Position numbers and translations under genes: made by a program. This document shows positions 56,318 to 64,000 of a stretch of 64,000 bases of DNA, one piece after another. Below the pieces are notes generated by a model. It made no database searches and was not told where the DNA came from. It worked only from the letters and a program-made list of their open reading frames with translations. The stretch's first letter is position 1, and each line of letters begins with the position of its first letter. The stretch covers positions 84,196-148,195 of the forward strand of contig JAFKNA010000010.1 of the NCBI GenBank assembly GCA_017305135.1, given 5' to 3'. Source of the DNA: Lysobacterales bacterium. GTDB lineage: Bacteria > Pseudomonadota > Gammaproteobacteria > Xanthomonadales > Rhodanobacteraceae.

Positions 56318-57336
56318 TGGCCACCGGCGATTCCCTGCCGCGGGCACACGGCGGCGCCGTGATCTCGGCGCGATTCAAGCTCGAGCCGGAGGATTTCGAG
56401 GTCGAGGAAATCCCCGGCTTCGAGCCGTCCGGAAATGGCGAGCATGCCTGGCTCGAGGTGGAGAAGCGCGGCGCGAACACCGAATGGGTGGCCGCGCGGC
56501 TGGCGGAGTTCGCCGGCGTGCCGCCATCCGCCGTCGGCTTCGCCGGTCTCAAGGATCGCCAGGCGCTCACCCGGCAGGCCTTCACCGTGCAGCTTCCCGG
56601 GCAGGCGGATCCGGACTGGAGCGCCCTGGCGGTGCCCGGCGTACGCGTGCTGTCGGCGACCCGCCACGCGCGCAAGCTCAAGCGCGGCGCGCTCCGCGGC
56701 AACCGCTTCCGCATCCGCCTTCGGGAGATAACGGGCGATCGCGACGCCGTGCCCGCCCGCCTCGAGCGCATCGCCGCGCATGGCGTGCCCAACTACTTCG
56801 GCGAGCAGCGCTTCGGTCGCGATGGCGGCAACCTGGAGCTTGCGCGTGCGCTGTTCGCCGGCCGGCGCCTCGGCCGGGCGCAGCGGGGCTTTGCCCTTTC
56901 GGCGGCGCGCGCGGAGATCTTCAACGCCGCCGCCGCGGCGAGGGTCGCGGAAGGCAGCTGGGACCAGCCGCTGGATGGCGAAGTCTGGATGCTCGAAGGC
57001 AGCCACTCGGTGTTCGGCCCCGAGCCCTGGAGCGAAGCCCTCGCGGGCCGGCTCGCCAGCGGCGACATCCACCCCACCGGCCCGATGTGGGGACGCGGTG
57101 AACTCCGCAGCGAGGGTGCGGCGCGCGCGCTGGAACGCGACGTGGCGGCGACCCACGCTGATCTCGCGGCGGGCCTGGAGGCGGCGGGACTCGCGCAGGA
57201 GCGCCGCGCGCTGCGCCTGCCGGTCGGTGCGCTGGACTGGGCCTGGGAAGGCGATGACATGCTGCTGCTCGCCTTCGAACTCGGCCCGGGCAGTTTCGCG
57301 ACGGCCGTGCTGCGTGAGTTGTGCGAGTGGAGTTGA
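56317..57336 (+). CDS. truD: tRNA pseudouridine-13 synthase TruD
   Basis: Isomerises U13 of tRNA-Glu. 339 residues with VEEIPGFEPSG, the catalytic Asp in GFAGLKDRQALTRQ, KRGALRGNRFRIRLRE, and NYFGEQRFGRDGGN. Overlaps ftsB by one base (TGATG). The usual ispD and ispF genes between ftsB and truD are missing here. Confidence 0.95.
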   Translation: MATGDSLPRAHGGAVISARFKLEPEDFEVEEIPGFEPSGNGEHAWLEVEKRGANTEWVAARLAEFAGVPPSAVGFAGLKDRQALTRQAFTVQLPGQADPDWSALAVPGVRVLSATRHARKLKRGALRGNRFRIRLREITGDRDAVPARLERIAAHGVPNYFGEQRFGRDGGNLELARALFAGRRLGRAQRGFALSAARAEIFNAAAAARVAEGSWDQPLDGEVWMLEGSHSVFGPEPWSEALAGRLASGDIHPTGPMWGRGELRSEGAARALERDVAATHADLAAGLEAAGLAQERRALRLPVGALDWAWEGDDMLLLAFELGPGSFATAVLRELCEWS

Positions 57337-57357
57337 GCAGACTCCGATCACGTTCCG

Positions 57358-57396
57358 ACGTCATGCCCGCGAATGCGGGCATCCATTGAATTCCGG
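57358..57396. repeat. REP-like palindrome (family A)
   Basis: ATGCCCGCGAATGCGGGCAT followed by CCATTGAATTCC, close after truD. Confidence 0.65.
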
Positions 57397-57478
57397 TTCG
57401 GATGTTCGAGGAGGGGAAATCGTGGAGGATGCCCGCGATCGTGTCCCGCCGGGTACCCTGCACACTTCCATTCCGGAC

Positions 57479-58381
57479 ATGCCGCGCATGCACAGGCTGC
57501 CCACCGCAATCCGCGTTCCACTGGTCGCGCTCATCATCGTGCTCAGCACGGCCCTGCACGCGGCGGCACTGTTCGCCGTCGCCCTGGTCAAGGCCCTGGT
57601 CCCGCTGGAGCGCGTGCGGCGCGCCTGCAACCGGCCATTGACCGGCATTGCGGAGAGCTGGATCGGCGTCAATAGCTGGCTGATCGAGCGCTTCACGCGG
57701 ACCCGTTTTGATATCCGGGTCGATGCCGACCTGCGTCGCCACGGGCGCTACCTGGTGCTCGCCAACCACCAGGGCTGGAGCGACATCCCGGTGCTGCAGA
57801 AGGTCTTCAACCGGCGCATCCCGTTGCTGCGCTTCTTCCTCAAGCGCCAGCTGTTCTGGGTACCGGTGCTGGGCCTCGCCTGGTGGGCGCTCGACTTCCC
57901 CTTCATGCGCCGCCACTCGCGCGAGGCGATCGCGCGCCGCCCGGAGCTCGCCGGGCAGGACATCGAGGCTACGCGCCGCGCCTGCGCGCGCTTCCGCCAC
58001 ATTCCCGTGGCGGTGATGAACTTCGTCGAAGGCACGCGCTTCACCGCCGCCAAGCATGCGGCGCAGGGTTCGCCTTGCCGCCACCTGCTGCGGCCGAGGG
58101 CCGGCGGCGTCGCCTTCGTGCTCGATGCCATGGGCGACGTGCTCGAAGCCATCCTGGACGTCACCGTGGTCTATCCGGCGGGCCGCCCAAGCGTCGTCGA
58201 TCTCGTCGCCGGCCGCGTGCCGGAGGTGCGCGTCGAGGTGCGCGAACGGCCGATCCCGCGCGAGTTCATAGGCGGCGACTACCAGGGTGATGCCGAGTTT
58301 CGCGCCCGCTTCCAGGCCTGGCTGAATGCGCTGTGGGCAGAGAAGGATGCCCACATCGCTTCTGTCCTGCGCGTCCCGTAG
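57479..58381 (+). CDS. YihG-type 1-acylglycerol-3-phosphate O-acyltransferase
   Basis: Membrane acyltransferase of 300 residues. Hydrophobic N-terminus (VPLVALIIVLSTALHAAALF), the catalytic NHQGWSDIPVL motif (HxxxxD) and a substrate-binding FVEGTRF segment. The DFPFMRRHSREAIARRPEL loop is typical of YihG/YjgF-like lysophospholipid acyltransferases. ATG at 57479 is used, 57488 is possible. Probable phospholipid remodelling. Confidence 0.85.
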   Translation: MPRMHRLPTAIRVPLVALIIVLSTALHAAALFAVALVKALVPLERVRRACNRPLTGIAESWIGVNSWLIERFTRTRFDIRVDADLRRHGRYLVLANHQGWSDIPVLQKVFNRRIPLLRFFLKRQLFWVPVLGLAWWALDFPFMRRHSREAIARRPELAGQDIEATRRACARFRHIPVAVMNFVEGTRFTAAKHAAQGSPCRHLLRPRAGGVAFVLDAMGDVLEAILDVTVVYPAGRPSVVDLVAGRVPEVRVEVRERPIPREFIGGDYQGDAEFRARFQAWLNALWAEKDAHIASVLRVP

Positions 58382-58387
58382 GAAGGG

Positions 58388-58517
58388 GCTGGTTGAAGCC
58401 CCTCTCCCACCGGGAGAGGGTTCGGGCGGAGCGCGTGGTCGCATGACGCCCTGCTGCACCTCGCATGGCCGAACCCTCATACGGCGCTGCGCGCCACCTT
58501 CTCCGAGGGGAGAAGGG
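58388..58517. repeat. Long imperfect inverted repeat (family E)
   Basis: Begins GCTGGTTGAAGCCCCTCTCC and ends near CTCCGAGGGGAGAAGGGAAA. The ends (CCCCTCTCCC/GGGAGAGG and CCGAGGGGAGAAGG) form terminal hairpins. A fragment of the left end (AAGCCCCTCTCCATCG) is at about 1157. Confidence 0.55.
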
Positions 58518-58560
58518 AAAGCAGCGCCACGCCAGCTGAGGATTGGCGCTGATCAGATCC

Positions 58561-58603
58561 GACGATCCGTTCAATGGATGCCCGCTTCGCGGGCATGACG
58601 TCG
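58561..58603. repeat. REP-like palindrome (family A)
   Basis: GACGATCCGTTCAATGGATG and then CCCGCTTCGCGGGCATGACG, the closest match to the 1053 copy. Confidence 0.7.
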
Positions 58604-58801
58604 TGCTTTGATCAGGAATAATTTGGAGAAGGCGGATCACCCACTCTCGCCGAGGCATCCGAAAGCGGATACCGGGAATGGCCGAGCCCCAGCTCGGCCG
58701 CTGTCGTATGCAGCGCACCACCAGCGCGCGGAGCTTGAGCTCGGCATTCGCAGGAGAAGCTTCGTTCGGCAACGGCATCGGGACCTGCGGGCGCGAGCGC
58801 G

Positions 58802-59986
58802 CTACAGCGCACCCGCGCAGGCCTGCGCCGAGGCCCAAGCCCACTGGAAGTTGTAGCCGCCGAGCCAGCCGGTGACGTCGAGTACCTCGCCGATGAAATA
58901 CAGCCCGGGCACCCGCTTCGAGGCCATGGTGCTCGATGAGACTTCGTCGGTGGCGACGCCGCCGAGGGTCACCTCGGCAGTGCGGTAGCCTTCCGTGCCG
59001 CTGGCGACGAGCGACCAGCGCGCGAGCCGGTCGGCGATGTCGTGCAGCTCCGCGTCCCGGTACTGGCCTAGCGGTCTGTTTGCGAACTCGTGCTCGGACA
59101 GGCGCTGGGCGAAGCGCTTGGGCATGATGTCGGCCAGCACGGTTCGCAGTTCGCTGGCCGGGCGCGCCCGGCGTTCACCGAGCAGCCAGGCCGCGGCGTC
59201 GCGGCCGGGCAGGAGGTCGAGGCGGAGGTCGTCGCCGGGTTGCCAGTAGGACGAGATCTGCAGGATCGCCGGGCCGCTGATTCCGCGGTGGGTGAACAGC
59301 ATCGCGTTGCGGAAGCGGGCGCCGTTGCAGTGGGCCTCGATTGGCAGCGAGACGCCGGCGAGATCGCCGAGGCGCTCCAGGTGGCGGCCGGAAAGGGTGA
59401 GCGGCACCAGCCCGGCGCGGGTCGGCAGCACTTTGTGGCCGAACTGCCGCGCCACCTCGTAGCCGAAGCCGCTGGCGCCCATGCTCGGGATCGACAATCC
59501 GCCGCTGGCGATCACCAGCGCGGGCGCGCGCACGCGGCCGTCGGCAAGGTCGAGCTGGAAACCGCCATCTGCGGTCCGCGTAATGGCGGCAATTTCCTGC
59601 TTTGTCTCGATGCGCACGCCACCCGCAGCGCACTCGTCCAGCAGCATGCGCACGATCTCCTTCGACGAGCCGTCGCAGAAGAGCTGGCCGAGTTCCTTCT
59701 CGTGGTAGGCGATGCCGTGGCGTTCCACCAGCGCGACGAAGTCGGACGGCGTGTAGCGGGCAAGGGCGGACTTGCAGAAGTGCGGGTTGGCGGAGAGGAA
59801 ATTTCCCGGTCCGGCGCCCATGTTGGTGAAATTGCAGCGGCCGCCGCCCGACATCAGGATCTTCTTGCCGACCTTGTTGGCGCGCTCCAGCACCAGCACG
59901 CGCCGGCCGCGCTGGCCGGCCACGCCGGCGCACATCAGCCCGGCCGCGCCCGCGCCGACGATCACGATGTCGAAGTCGCGGATCAA
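58802..59986 (-). CDS. BaiN/HI0933-like flavoprotein
   Basis: NAD(P)/FAD-dependent oxidoreductase of about 394 residues. FAD-binding IVGAGAAGLMCA, the family signature KKILMSGGGRCNFTN, the ASGGLSIPSMGASGFGYEVA segment, HRGISGPAILQISSYW and the closing EVLDVTGWLGGYNFQWAWASA. No ATG is available; the TTG at 59986 is chosen from the position of the Rossmann fold. Physiological substrate unknown. Confidence 0.85.
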   Translation of the reverse strand: MIRDFDIVIVGAGAAGLMCAGVAGQRGRRVLVLERANKVGKKILMSGGGRCNFTNMGAGPGNFLSANPHFCKSALARYTPSDFVALVERHGIAYHEKELGQLFCDGSSKEIVRMLLDECAAGGVRIETKQEIAAITRTADGGFQLDLADGRVRAPALVIASGGLSIPSMGASGFGYEVARQFGHKVLPTRAGLVPLTLSGRHLERLGDLAGVSLPIEAHCNGARFRNAMLFTHRGISGPAILQISSYWQPGDDLRLDLLPGRDAAAWLLGERRARPASELRTVLADIMPKRFAQRLSEHEFANRPLGQYRDAELHDIADRLARWSLVASGTEGYRTAEVTLGGVATDEVSSSTMASKRVPGLYFIGEVLDVTGWLGGYNFQWAWASAQACAGAL

Positions 59987-60100
59987 GGCGACACGGCTGA
60001 AATTACGGGTGGTGCGGTCACGAGCATGGACAAGGGATGTGGATGATGGCGGGAGCCAGGCTCCGGCTCGGCGCTTTTGCTCGGTGGGGCAGGTAATGAA

Positions 60101-60130
60101 GAGCGGCCGGTCGGGAGACCGGCCCTCCCG
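60101..60130. repeat. Family B palindrome
   Basis: GCGGCCGGTCGGGAGACCGG then CCCTCCCG, just after hutI. Confidence 0.7.
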
Positions 60131-60144
60131 CGAAGGGCGGCGGC

Positions 60145-61377
60145 TCAGTTGGCGGCGTGGACGACCTGGCCGTCGGCCACCACCCGCCGCGCCAGCGCGC
60201 CGCCGATCCAGTAGCAGAGGTCGGCGATGCGGTGGGCATTCCACACCACGAAATCGGCGCGGAGGCCTGTCACCAGCCGGCCGCGGTCGGTGAGTCCGAG
60301 GGCACGCGCGGCGTTCGCGGTTGCGCCGGTCAGGGATTCCTCGGGAGTCAGGCGGAACAGGGTGGATGCCATGCTCATGCCGAGTCGCAGCGAGAGCAGC
60401 GGCGAAGTGCCGGGATTGAGATCGGTGGCGATGGCGATCGGCACGCCGGCCGCGCGCAGCGCGTCGATCGGTGGCAGCTTCGTTTCGCGGAGCGCATAGA
60501 AGGCGCCGGGCAGCAGCACGGCAACCGTGCCGGCCGCGGCCATGGCGCGTACGCCGGCTTCGCTCGCATGCTCCAGGTGCTCGGCGGAGAGCGCGCCGAA
60601 TTCCGCGGCGAGGGCGGCGCCGCCGCCATCGGAAAGCTGGTCGGCGTGGAGCTTGACCGGCAGCCCCAGTTCGCGCGCCCGCGCGAACACGCGGCGCGTC
60701 TGCGCGGGCGAGAAGGCGATGCGTTCGGCGAAGGCATCCACCGCATCGGCAAGGCCGTCCCGCGCCGCCGCCGGCAGGATCTCTTCACAGACGAGGTCGA
60801 TGTAGACGTCCGCGCGCCCGGCGAATTCGGGCGGCACGGCATGCGCCGCGAGCAGGGTGGTGCGCACGCCAATGCCGAGTTCCGCGCCGATGCGGCGTGC
60901 CACGCGCAGCATGCGCAGTTCGCTGTCGAGGTCGAGGCCGTAGCCGGACTTGATCTCGATCGTGGTCGCGCCATCGGCGACCAGCGCGCGCGCGCGCGGC
61001 AGTGACTGCGCGAACAGGGCGTCCTCGTCGGCGGCGCGGGTGGCGCGCACGGTCGACATGATGCCGCCGCCGGCGCGGGTGATCTCCTCGTAGCTCGCGC
61101 CTTCGAGGCGCTGCTCGAACTCGGCGCCGCGGTCGCCGCCGAACACTAGGTGGGTGTGGCAATCGACCAGGCCCGGCGTGACCAGTGCGCCGGCCAGCGC
61201 TTCGACCTTGGTGGCGAGCCGATCGGGCGCGTCCGGCAGCTCCCGCTGCGGGCCGGCAAAGGTGATGCGGCCGTCCTTCCAGCCGAGCGCGGCATCCTCG
61301 ACCAGGCCGCCGTGCGGGCGGCCGTCGAGGGTCGCCAGCGTGCAGCCGGTCAGCAGGCCATCCCAGGGTCCGCTCAC
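60145..61377 (-). CDS. hutI: Imidazolonepropionase
   Basis: Metal-dependent amidohydrolase of 410 residues that opens imidazolone propionate in histidine catabolism. Metal-site [11 protein letters not shown], then [56 protein letters not shown] and [14 protein letters not shown] start at 61377 with GGAAG upstream. No other hut gene is in the window, so it stands alone here. Confidence 0.94.
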   Translation of the reverse strand: MSGPWDGLLTGCTLATLDGRPHGGLVEDAALGWKDGRITFAGPQRELPDAPDRLATKVEALAGALVTPGLVDCHTHLVFGGDRGAEFEQRLEGASYEEITRAGGGIMSTVRATRAADEDALFAQSLPRARALVADGATTIEIKSGYGLDLDSELRMLRVARRIGAELGIGVRTTLLAAHAVPPEFAGRADVYIDLVCEEILPAAARDGLADAVDAFAERIAFSPAQTRRVFARARELGLPVKLHADQLSDGGGAALAAEFGALSAEHLEHASEAGVRAMAAAGTVAVLLPGAFYALRETKLPPIDALRAAGVPIAIATDLNPGTSPLLSLRLGMSMASTLFRLTPEESLTGATANAARALGLTDRGRLVTGLRADFVVWNAHRIADLCYWIGGALARRVVADGQVVHAAN

Positions 61378-61417
61378 GGCTGCTTCCGCGCCGCTTCGGC
61401 TCGCGCCGGCACTTGCA

Positions 61418-63115
61418 TCATGCCGGCGTGGCGACCTTGCCGGCCGCCTCGTCGCGCAGCTCGCGGCGCAGGATCTTGCCGACGTTGGATTTGGGCAGCG
61501 AGTCGCGGAACTCGATGTGGTGCGGGCGCTTGTAGCCGGTGAGGTTGGCCTTGGAATAGGCGAGCACATCCTGCTCGGTGAGGGCAGGATCCTTCTTCAC
61601 GATGATCAGCTTGACCGCCTCGCCGGACTTCTCGTCCGGCACGCCGATGGCGGCGACTTCGAGCACGCCCGGCATCTGCGAGACCACGTCCTCGACCTCG
61701 TTCGGATACACGTTGAAGCCCGACACCAGGATCATGTCCTTCTTGCGGTCGACGATGTAGCAGAAGCCCTGCTCGTCCATCCTCGCGATGTCGCCGGTGC
61801 GCAGCCAGCCATCCGCTGACAGCACCTTGTCGGTTTCGGCCTGGCGGTTCCAGTAGCCCTTCATCACCTGCGGGCCGCGCACGCAGAGTTCGCCCACCTC
61901 GCCGATCGGCAGGTGGGTGCCCGCGTCGTCCTGGATGCTGACCTCGGTGGAGGGGATCGGCAGGCCGATCGAGCCGTTGTACTCGGCCAGATCCAGCGGG
62001 TTGATGCACACCGCCGGGCAGGTCTCGGTGAGGCCGTAGGCCTCCGCGAGCGTGCAGCCGGTCGCCTTCTTCCAGCGGTCGGCGACCACGCGCTGCACCG
62101 CCATGCCGCCGCCGAGCGTCAGGCGCAGGCGCGAGAAATCCACCTTGTCGAAGCCGGGCGTGTTGAGGAGGCCGGCAAAGAGGGTGTTCACACCGGTGAT
62201 GGCGGTGAACTGCGCGTCGCGGATGTCCTTGACGAAGGCGGGCATGTCGCGCGGGTTGGTGATGAGGTGGCTGAAGCCGCCGATGCGCGCGAAGGTGAGG
62301 AAGTTCGCGGTGAGTGCGAAGATGTGATACAGCGGCAGCGCGGTGATGACGACTTCCTCGCCCTCGCGCATGTTGGGACGGATCCAGGCCAGCGCCTGCA
62401 GCATGTTGGCCACCATGTTGCGGTGGGTCAGCATGGCGCCCTTGGCGACGCCGGTGGTGCCGCCGGTGTACTGCAGGAAGGCGACGTCGCCGGGCTTGAT
62501 CTCGACCTTCGGCGCCTTCGAGCGGGTGCCCTGGCGCAGCGCGTCGTTGAAGCGGATCGCATCCGGCAGCGAGTACTCGGGCACCATCTTCTTGACGTGG
62601 CGCACCACGAGGTTGGTGATGGCGCCCTTGAGGCCGCCGAGGAGGTCGCCGACGCCGGTCACGATGACATGCCGGCATTCGGTCTCGCCGACCACCTTGG
62701 CTACCGTGTGCGCGAAGTTCTCCAGCACGATGATGGCCTTCGCGCCCGAATCCACGAGCTGGTGCCTGAGCTCGCGCGGCGTGTACTGCGGGTTGGTGTT
62801 GACGACCACCAGGCCGGCGCGCAGCACCGCCATGATGGCGATCGGGTATTGAAGGAGGTTCGGCATCATCAGCGCGACGCCGTCGCCCTGCTGGAGTTTC
62901 AGGTCGTTGCGCAGGTACGCGGCGAGATGCGCGCTCTGGCGGTCGAGGTCGTCATAGCTCATCACCCGGCCCATGTTCTTGAACGCCGGACGGTGGCGGA
63001 AGCGGTCGCAGCATTCTTCGAGCAGCGCGGCGACCGAGGGATGCTGGTCGGGATCGATCTCGGCCGGGACGCCTTCCGGGTAACTCGCAAGCCATGGACG
63101 CGGGTCCATCGTCAT
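61418..63115 (-). CDS. fadD: Long-chain acyl-CoA synthetase
   Basis: AMP-forming ligase of 565 residues activating fatty acids. P-loop [15 protein letters not shown], linker A5 region [13 protein letters not shown], the hinge [16 protein letters not shown] with [27 protein letters not shown], and the catalytic Lys near the end ([14 protein letters not shown]). ATG at 63115 has GGGGGAAAG upstream. Peripheral membrane enzyme; first step of beta-oxidation. Confidence 0.94.
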   Translation of the reverse strand: MTMDPRPWLASYPEGVPAEIDPDQHPSVAALLEECCDRFRHRPAFKNMGRVMSYDDLDRQSAHLAAYLRNDLKLQQGDGVALMMPNLLQYPIAIMAVLRAGLVVVNTNPQYTPRELRHQLVDSGAKAIIVLENFAHTVAKVVGETECRHVIVTGVGDLLGGLKGAITNLVVRHVKKMVPEYSLPDAIRFNDALRQGTRSKAPKVEIKPGDVAFLQYTGGTTGVAKGAMLTHRNMVANMLQALAWIRPNMREGEEVVITALPLYHIFALTANFLTFARIGGFSHLITNPRDMPAFVKDIRDAQFTAITGVNTLFAGLLNTPGFDKVDFSRLRLTLGGGMAVQRVVADRWKKATGCTLAEAYGLTETCPAVCINPLDLAEYNGSIGLPIPSTEVSIQDDAGTHLPIGEVGELCVRGPQVMKGYWNRQAETDKVLSADGWLRTGDIARMDEQGFCYIVDRKKDMILVSGFNVYPNEVEDVVSQMPGVLEVAAIGVPDEKSGEAVKLIIVKKDPALTEQDVLAYSKANLTGYKRPHHIEFRDSLPKSNVGKILRRELRDEAAGKVATPA

Positions 63116-63259
63116 GGTTCTTTCCCCCACAACAAAGCAGAAAGGTGCCGGCGCACAGGCCGCAGGCAGGCCTGCGCCGGATCGGATACGCTCCGCTCGA
63201 TTGCAGCACAGCCGGTGAAGCCGCGGCAAGCCGCATTGCAGCGCGAGAGGAGAGGAGCG

Positions 63260-63688
63260 ATGTGGAAATGGTCGGGACTGGCGTTCGTCGTGCTCGCGCT
63301 CGCCGCCTGTGCGCGCACGCCCGACGAGCAGGCGATCCGCGCCAACATCGAGGCGATGGCCGAAGCGGCCGAGGCGCGCCGCGGCAAGGCGCTGCTGGAA
63401 CACATCAGCGAGGATTTCGTCGGCAATGACGGCACCTACGATCGGGACGGCCTGGCCAACCTGATCCGCGCGCAGTTCCTCGCCGGCCAAGCGGTCGGCG
63501 TGCATCCCGGGCGCGTCGAGGTCGAGGTGGATGGCAGCCGTGCCATCGCACGTTTCCCGTTGCGCGTCGACGATGCCTCGGGACGCTGGCTGCCCGATCG
63601 GCGCGCCAATCTCGACGTCACCACCGGCTGGCGGCGCGAGGGGCGCGACTGGGTCTGCTACAACGCGAAGTGGACGCGGCGGGACTGA
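63260..63688 (+). CDS. Small NTF2-like lipoprotein
   Basis: 142 residues. Lipobox VLALAAC with lipidated Cys17. The mature part has an alpha-beta layout ([40 protein letters not shown], then paired strands ending CYNAKW) like the SnoaL/NTF2 fold. RBS GGAGAGGAGC precedes the ATG at 63260. Function unknown; divergent from fadD. Confidence 0.7.
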   Translation: MWKWSGLAFVVLALAACARTPDEQAIRANIEAMAEAAEARRGKALLEHISEDFVGNDGTYDRDGLANLIRAQFLAGQAVGVHPGRVEVEVDGSRAIARFPLRVDDASGRWLPDRRANLDVTTGWRREGRDWVCYNAKWTRRD

Positions 63689-64000
63689 GCTGCGGGCAAA
63701 TGGACGTGGGAGCTTGAGCGGGCTTCCAGGGGGCGAAGCACTTGTTCTGCCGCTGTCGCTTCGCGCCCGTCGTGAAAGCGCGGCCTTTATAGGAGCGACC
63801 GTGGTCGCGACCAGGGCGTCGCGTGTATCCAATGACCGGTCGCCTGCACGTAGGCTCCTTATGTCTCGATTCTGGTCCCTTACAGGATGAGAATCGCCGA
63901 CTGATCATCGGTGGGGACGGGGTGACGTCCACAGGCTCCTTGGGCTTCGCGCCCGCGCAGTAGATTCGCGCCCCCGTTCCGTCTTATCCGCCACGAGCTG
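63689..64000. other. Gene-free end of the window
   Basis: No convincing gene. It contains a family C repeat at 63789-63812. Anything further lies outside the window. Confidence 0.5.
63789..63812. repeat. Family C repeat
   Basis: ATAGGAGCGACCGTGGTCGC then GACC. Confidence 0.6.

Larger units (their letters stand above)
58382..58801. other. Repeat-rich gap before the flavoprotein gene
   Basis: No gene. It holds the long family E repeat and a family A palindrome. Small open frames here lack start signals. Confidence 0.6.

Noticed and set aside
58608-58856. Small frames in the gap before the flavoprotein gene
   Set aside because: They overlap repeats or the 3' end of a real gene and lack ribosome sites.

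Overview
The window is GC-rich chromosomal DNA of a denitrifying gammaproteobacterium, most likely of the order Lysobacterales (Xanthomonadales). The reasons are the gene orders yhbY / rlmE-ftsH, kdsB-phosphatase-uvrC-pgsA and pyrG-kdsA-eno-ftsB, an RpoS-type sigma factor, dispersed palindromes of the kind common in that order, and two exported proteins ending in an IFxxGFE-like tail. The family cannot be fixed from sequence alone; a Rhodanobacteraceae/Dokdonella-like organism is a reasonable guess.

Region 1 (1-20.5 kb) is an anaerobic-respiration island. It holds a copper nitrite reductase fused to cytochrome c with NirV and a SCO copper chaperone, an outer-membrane porin, SirB2, NnrS, nadAB, fabAB, a His-rich exported protein, a small Cys-cluster protein, an alpha/beta hydrolase, a PLP decarboxylase with a Cds1-type cysteine desulfhydrase, and hemN-fnr. 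Eight FNR/Dnr-type boxes sit in front of these transcription units. Each has a -10-like hexamer where a class II FNR promoter would need it. The regulator encoded here keeps all four cluster cysteines and the ETVSR recognition helix. NAD synthesis, unsaturated fatty acid synthesis, haem synthesis and nitrite/NO handling therefore look like one locally encoded oxygen-controlled regulon.

Region 2 (20.6-24.1 kb) carries two base-excision glycosylases (SMUG1-like and AAG-like) converging on each other, a DUF1971-DUF2249-hemerythrin fusion protein, an Mth938-like protein and YhbY. Region 3 (24.2-40.3 kb) is housekeeping: rlmE, ftsH, folP, kdsB, a low-molecular-weight phosphatase, uvrC and pgsA. 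Interspersed are a secreted subtilase placed between ftsH and folP, an HAF-repeat exported protein, a large winged-helix/TPR regulator and a polytopic membrane protein.

Region 4 (40.3-49.7 kb) has tRNA-Gly and tRNA-Cys, followed by a 9-kb element integrated at the 3' end of tRNA-Cys. It has 14-bp att repeats, arm-type repeats at both ends, a tyrosine integrase, an AlpA-like protein, a split primase/helicase and a giant polyvalent protein (ParB-like plus ADP-ribosyltransferase-like domains). Two places look like deletion junctions, which suggests a collapsed prophage or a phage satellite.

Region 5 (49.8-64 kb) has an MFS transporter, then pyrG, kdsA, vapBC (inserted), eno, ftsB, truD, an acyltransferase, a BaiN-type flavoprotein, a lone hutI, fadD and a small lipoprotein. 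Intergenic spaces throughout carry several families of short palindromic or tandem repeats. A heptamer repeat also lies inside eno and at the 3' ends of three other genes.
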